A DNA stretch of 16,696 bases. Source: Cryptoclostridium sp964637365. Lineage in GTDB: Bacteria; Bacillota; Dehalobacteriia; UBA7702. Each line of letters opens with the position of its first letter. Position 1 is the first letter of the stretch. The position numbers and the translations under genes were made by a program. Location of the stretch: NCBI GenBank assembly GCA_964637365.1, contig CAZWWH010000035.1:1-16696 (forward strand). Reading direction: 5' to 3'. Shown piece after piece: positions 13,045 to 16,696 of the stretch. The notes below the pieces were generated by a model. The model was given only the letters and a program-made list of their open reading frames with translations, was not told the origin of the DNA and ran no database searches.

Positions 13045-13416
13045 ATGAAATCTTTATTTGAACAGTTAGGTGGTACTTATAGCAAACAAAGCGATTATCT
13101 CATTCCAAATCTTGCACTTTCTGTAAGTGGAGAAAACGATATTGACATTTATGGACAACGACACTTGACATTTTTGAAGGAGCACCATAGGTTAACTTAT
13201 ATCAATCTGCTTACAAGCGGAGTGCTTGATGAATATCTTTCCGAGATTGACAAACAAGCACGAGAGCGTTTTTGTCGGATTGTAAAACAGTTAAAAACAT
13301 TACAGGGTATTACTGAACAGCTGAAGATTGACAGTCCTATGGAATGGATTAGAAAAATGAATTGTATTAGGTATCAAGCGGAAGAAACTGTTTTGAATGA
13401 GTTAATCTACAAATAA
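13045..13416 (+). CDS. tnpV: TnpV family transposon-encoded protein
   Basis: 123 residues from ATG 13045, preceded by CGGAGGA (13031-13037). An earlier in-frame ATG at 12988 lacks a ribosome site. The whole protein matches the TnpV type: MKSLFEQLGGTYSKQSDYLIPNL, GQRHLTFLKEHHRLTYINLLTSG, a central helical stretch KQARERFCRIVKQLKTLQGITEQLK and the closing WIRKMNCIRYQAEETVLNELIY. TnpV is an accessory protein of unknown function on Tn4451/Tn5397-like elements that move by a large serine recombinase (TnpX). No recombinase or other transposon gene remains here, so this is a solitary fragment of such an element, though apparently intact as a gene. It marks the neighbouring Hachiman locus as lying in mobile DNA. 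Confidence 0.88.
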   Translation: MKSLFEQLGGTYSKQSDYLIPNLALSVSGENDIDIYGQRHLTFLKEHHRLTYINLLTSGVLDEYLSEIDKQARERFCRIVKQLKTLQGITEQLKIDSPMEWIRKMNCIRYQAEETVLNELIYK

Positions 13417-13427
13417 ATACTATAAAT

Positions 13428-13470
13428 GAGCCGCGTACTCTTGTGGTAGCAAGAATATGCGGCTCGGTTT
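13428..13470 (+). terminator. hairpin after tnpV
   Basis: GAGCCGC (13428-13434) pairs with GCGGCTC (13459-13465), inner stem TCTTG/CAAGA. The T-tract is short, so efficiency is doubtful. Confidence 0.55.
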
Positions 13471-13486
13471 CGTTATAATTTATAAT

Positions 13487-13609
13487 TTAGAATTTAATTT
13501 TTGCTCTCTTGGAATAGCACAATAGAGCTTGATTTTTATACTCAGAGTCTTGTTTAATATTTGGATTATGCCACCGAGAAAGTTTGCAAACATAGGTCTT
13601 TCCGCCGTT
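13487..13609 (-). pseudogene. C-terminal remnant of an unidentified Cys-containing protein
   Basis: The minus-strand frame from 13609 to TAA 13487-13489 reads NGGKTYVCKLSRWHNPNIKQD, then SEYKNQALLCYSKRAKIKF. The composition and conserved-looking Cys/Trp/His residues indicate a real protein end, possibly the tail of a zinc-binding protein whose CxxC was deleted: an overlapping frame just upstream reads SSPET. A stop at 13610-13612 separates it from anything upstream. Family not recognised. Confidence 0.4.
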
Positions 13610-13664
13610 TCAGGAGATGAGGCTTCTATATATCAAAGATTTCGGAAATAGCATATAACTATAG

Positions 13665-16229
13665 TTATTGTAAACTCAACACTTTTTCAACCTCCTGTAG
13701 TATAGTGGGTGATATATCCATAGAATACACATCATTTTGTTTTAGCCAGCTAATACACTTTGCCTTATCATAATCATCATGTACAATTAAGTCTGATAAT
13801 TCCAATGCTGCGGCTCGAGTAAATCCCATTGACATCAAAGAAATTTGGGTTGTTTTTGATGCTCCAAATTCCAACCACAAACTAATTTGAGGTATTTTCT
13901 CTATAGCATCTATCTTTCCAGTTGACTCATAATAATATTTGAGAACATCCAAATAACAAGTTGTATACTTCAAAAATCTAAAACGTGCGAACTCTTCAAT
14001 TTCTCGCATGGTGTCACGAATTATTGGAGCTAATTTTTTGTTGGTTTGATGTTCTTTATTCCACCTAATATTATCACTAATTATGCGAGCTAAACCATAT
14101 CCTCGCATCCAACCTGTAATTAAAATTGAACGCGACATGTTCAGCTTATATGAATCGCCTGTAATATACTTAGAAATCCTACCGATTATGTGCATATATT
14201 TATCTTGTGCATCATCGTCTTCGGGATAAGGTGGAATTAGTTCTTCAACCTTTTTCCCTGAGTCTCTAAAATAATCAAGAAGTTTTTGTTGAGCGATGGG
14301 ATTTACCCCTTGATTTTTCGACAATATAGTAGGAGGAATTTCCACATTCTTTAGAGCTTCATTAAATGCGTCATCAATAGATTCACTAAAATCATCACCA
14401 TACAAATTTTTCAATGGAGATTCAGTTATAGAACCATATTGAAAATAAGTACTTAGAAAATATGTGTAGCCATAATCAAGTTGCGAATCTTTATTTACCG
14501 TTTCATCTTGTGTGAGAATATAACTAATTAATTCTTGCGATTTGTTTTCAATAATTGATTCAACAGTTCCTTTTATTAGATATTTTTTTCGTTCAAATGG
14601 TGTTCCGTTTTTCCAAACTGCATCATCAGTTGCATCTAGACAAATAATATTACCTTGAAACTCTTTTCCTTGTCTTCCAGCTCTACCCGCAAGATTCCAA
14701 AAATCCATCTCATTCATAGGTGTGTTTTTTCCTTTTTGCGGTCCGCGAATATATATAGACTTTGCAGGAAGATTTACTCCTTCAATTAATGTTGATGTAC
14801 ATACCAGAAAAGAAATATCTCCATTTTTAAATAATTCCTCTATCTCGTTACGCACCCCCAATGGCATATTGCCGTAATGAAATGCGACACCGGCTTTTAA
14901 GACCTCCACTAAAGTATAATTGGGGTGTATTGTCTTTTTAACTAGTTTAATAAGTTCTTTTACACGGTCAGAAATTGTTAAATTAGGATTTTCATTAAGT
15001 ATAAGACTCATCAACTGAACAGCAGTTTTTTCAGCCTCAGCCGCACCGCTACAATAGACTAGATTTCCTCTATTTAAGCCAGAGAGAGTAAATGCTAAAA
15101 CTGGTAACCGCATTGACGCTTTTGTGATTCTACCGGTTGTAATATCACCTAAATTAAAACGATTTCCTTGAGCTAGTAAGTCCATTTTCCATTTAGATGT
15201 ACCTGTCCCATCTTTATAAACCCAAATAAGATTTTGATTAACGGTGGCAATTTCGGAAATTACTTGCTTACTTTGAGTTGTTAATACATCCGTGTAATTC
15301 ACAATTTTTAATAATGACGACGGATTTTCCGACATTGGACTTGCAAATATAAACCGTGTTTGATTATTAACAGCAACTTGTTGCAACACCTGTTGAAGCA
15401 AAACACCTCTCGAACCATCACCAATTTTTTGAGCCTCATCTACAACTATAAAATCAAAATTCATATCAGGAGTTTCATTGATAATCCATTGTAAACGCTC
15501 TTGTGTGAATACCATAATGCTTGCTAATGTATCCCATGTCTCTGGTTTTACAGGAATGCTACTAACATCAGCGGCAAGGTTATTTTTCTTTATTATCGTT
15601 CTTATATCAAATTCTACCTGTTGGATTAGTGCTCTTGTTGGTACAATATATGCTATTTTTACCAGAGGATTGCTTTTAATATATTCTTTAATAAGTTGTA
15701 AAAGCACGAACGATTTGCCAGATGATGTAGGGGCTGAAACTGATAAAACTTTCGTATTATCAAACGAGCTATAAACTTCTTTTTGAAAGTCGTTAAGAAA
15801 AATAAGGTCTTCACCATCATCAATAGTATTTGAGAATCGCTTGCGCTTCACATCTATTGCTGCTTCTACTGGTATCTTAGATAAGTAGTCATCAGAAATT
15901 AAGCCTCTCTTTTTTGATAAAGAAATGGCAGGTGAATTTGTTAAAATGTCAAAAATCGCGGCACATGCATTTCGATATTCGCTTTCAACATTTTGTTCAG
16001 TCATACATGTTTGACAAATCCTATATGCCATATCTAAAATTTTACCTTCCTTTGACTGGGCAAATAGACTTGCACATGTAATCAAATATTTCCAATCAAT
16101 TTCATCTTCCCTCGCCTCATATGAAAGAATTGAGAATTGTGTTCTAACAGAATGTAGAAGCAAATTATTATATCTTTTTGCGAAGTAATCAGCAGATATT
16201 AGTCTGTTAATCAAACTGTTCAAAGACAA
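13665..16229 (-). CDS. hamB: HamB, superfamily 2 helicase of the Hachiman anti-phage system
   Basis: 854 residues. Helicase motifs in order: Walker A APTSSGKS (166-173), motif Ia VPTRA (196-200), Walker B VVDEAQ (262-267, DEAQ rather than DEAH), motif III-like FASPMS (295-300), TSTLIEGVNLPAKSIYIRGP (478-497) and motif VI NLAGRAGRQG (512-521). The N-terminal 140 and C-terminal 330 residues are helical and carry no other domain I can name. Start TTG at 16229 has GGAGGTGATTTA upstream, and the hamA stop abuts it, implying translational coupling. Known: HamB forms a complex with the nuclease HamA, engages abnormal DNA during infection or damage, and releases HamA to degrade DNA. The pairing with a DUF1837 gene distinguishes it from unrelated Ski2-like helicases. 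Base composition is more AT-rich than the arc operon, consistent with transfer. Confidence 0.9.
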   Translation of the reverse strand: MSLNSLINRLISADYFAKRYNNLLLHSVRTQFSILSYEAREDEIDWKYLITCASLFAQSKEGKILDMAYRICQTCMTEQNVESEYRNACAAIFDILTNSPAISLSKKRGLISDDYLSKIPVEAAIDVKRKRFSNTIDDGEDLIFLNDFQKEVYSSFDNTKVLSVSAPTSSGKSFVLLQLIKEYIKSNPLVKIAYIVPTRALIQQVEFDIRTIIKKNNLAADVSSIPVKPETWDTLASIMVFTQERLQWIINETPDMNFDFIVVDEAQKIGDGSRGVLLQQVLQQVAVNNQTRFIFASPMSENPSSLLKIVNYTDVLTTQSKQVISEIATVNQNLIWVYKDGTGTSKWKMDLLAQGNRFNLGDITTGRITKASMRLPVLAFTLSGLNRGNLVYCSGAAEAEKTAVQLMSLILNENPNLTISDRVKELIKLVKKTIHPNYTLVEVLKAGVAFHYGNMPLGVRNEIEELFKNGDISFLVCTSTLIEGVNLPAKSIYIRGPQKGKNTPMNEMDFWNLAGRAGRQGKEFQGNIICLDATDDAVWKNGTPFERKKYLIKGTVESIIENKSQELISYILTQDETVNKDSQLDYGYTYFLSTYFQYGSITESPLKNLYGDDFSESIDDAFNEALKNVEIPPTILSKNQGVNPIAQQKLLDYFRDSGKKVEELIPPYPEDDDAQDKYMHIIGRISKYITGDSYKLNMSRSILITGWMRGYGLARIISDNIRWNKEHQTNKKLAPIIRDTMREIEEFARFRFLKYTTCYLDVLKYYYESTGKIDAIEKIPQISLWLEFGASKTTQISLMSMGFTRAAALELSDLIVHDDYDKAKCISWLKQNDVYSMDISPTILQEVEKVLSLQ

Positions 16230-16696
16230 TTAAATCACCTCCAAAAATTTCTTTCTGAAATCCTCAACATCAGAAAATGGCACTAAAAAAACATTTAAAT
16301 AAAAATCATTCAACGGTGCTCTATTTGTTAATCTACTTTTCATTTTCGATTTAAATTCGGATATTCTGCTTTTTATTGCATTGTGTATTTCATTTTCAAC
16401 ACCAGAAAAATCTTTGGGGTATGCTTCTTCATCGTATCCAACTAAACAAATACCTCTATACTCTAATTTTAAATAATTAGGGTTATCGGGATTTAGATAA
16501 GCCAATATGGCTTCTTCTAATTGTTCATTATTAAAATCTATATTATCTCTAAACAGGGTCAAATCACGTTCCCTTTGTGTGCCGACAGCACCTTCCTCAA
16601 TAAGCAAAGATTTTATACTATCAAAACAATTACTGAGTGCGTCATCAACATTAGAATAAAGTTTTGATTCACCCCAGTATAGACAAAATTTTTTAG
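16230..16696 (-). CDS. hamA: HamA (DUF1837), nuclease effector of Hachiman, 5' end outside the window
   Basis: The frame is open to the right edge; about 155 codons are visible. It begins KKFCLYWGESKLYSNVDDAL, where GESK (16662-16673) is the conserved nuclease-like E-x-K of HamA/DUF1837. It continues through the helical segment ALSNCFDSIKSLL and GTQRERDLTLFRDN, a beta segment YRGICLVGYDEEAY, a basic helix and the closing FYLNVFLVPFSDVEDFRKKFLEVI typical of the family C-terminus. The TTG at 16607 is an internal codon, since homology continues upstream of it. Stop TAA at 16230-16232 directly precedes the hamB TTG, whose ribosome site lies inside the last hamA codons. Its promoter and first part lie beyond the window. 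HamA alone is expected to be held inactive by HamB. Confidence 0.88.
   Translation of the reverse strand, partial: KKFCLYWGESKLYSNVDDALSNCFDSIKSLLIEEGAVGTQRERDLTLFRDNIDFNNEQLEEAILAYLNPDNPNYLKLEYRGICLVGYDEEAYPKDFSGVENEIHNAIKSRISEFKSKMKSRLTNRAPLNDFYLNVFLVPFSDVEDFRKKFLEVI

Noticed and set aside
15478..15774. 98-codon plus-strand ORF within hamB
   Set aside because: Antisense shadow of the helicase gene.

Overview
The window comes from a low-to-mid GC, anaerobic, Gram-positive-type (Bacillota) chromosome. The evidence is strong GGAGG ribosome sites, several TTG/GTG starts, near-consensus sigma-A promoters, a yybP-ykoY riboswitch, an arginine deiminase pathway, a desulforedoxin-type iron site, a Spo0A-type DNA-binding domain and a TnpV transposon protein. 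I cannot fix the genus; a gut-type Clostridia or Negativicutes member fits best.

Layout. (1) 131-747 (-): a zinc-ribbon plus BspA-type leucine-rich-repeat gene broken by apparent homopolymer indels. (2) 960-5600 (+): housekeeping-type genes. These are a small very basic ORF with an intrinsic terminator inside it, a manganese riboswitch and a TerC/Alx-type Mn exporter, a protein with a C-terminal desulforedoxin-like site, a DUF255 thioredoxin-fold protein, and an overlapping pair made of a MazG-type NTP pyrophosphohydrolase and an FtsK-gamma-like winged helix. (3) 5598-7506: an integration scar bounded by tRNA-Lys(CTT) (+) and tRNA-Ser(GGA) (-). Each tRNA 3' end is faced by the decayed tail of a different tyrosine integrase, and a stand-alone Spo0A C-terminal domain gene lies between them. 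(4) 7659-11314 (+): an arginine deiminase operon, arcA-arcB-YfcC-type transporter. Arginine would be deiminated to citrulline, split to ornithine plus carbamoyl phosphate, and ornithine probably exchanged for arginine. No carbamate kinase gene is present; a start-like scrap of one may survive at 11408.

(5) 11400-13650: a mosaic of mobile-element debris. It holds a terminator, a run of four near-perfect hairpins (oriT-like), an HxlR regulator with a likely operator, two unidentified gene tails, an isolated SPP1-type phage holin and a TnpV protein. (6) 13665-16696 (-): a visibly more AT-rich Hachiman anti-phage system, hamB complete and hamA running off the right edge, with hamA's stop directly abutting hamB's TTG start.

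Most notable points: the small basic ORF at 1019, whose transcript should end before its stop codon, as in the known ribosome-rescue genes arfA and brfA; the Hachiman locus inside transposon/phage debris; the Spo0A-domain gene with phased 0A-like half-sites upstream; and the double integrase scar between two tRNA genes.
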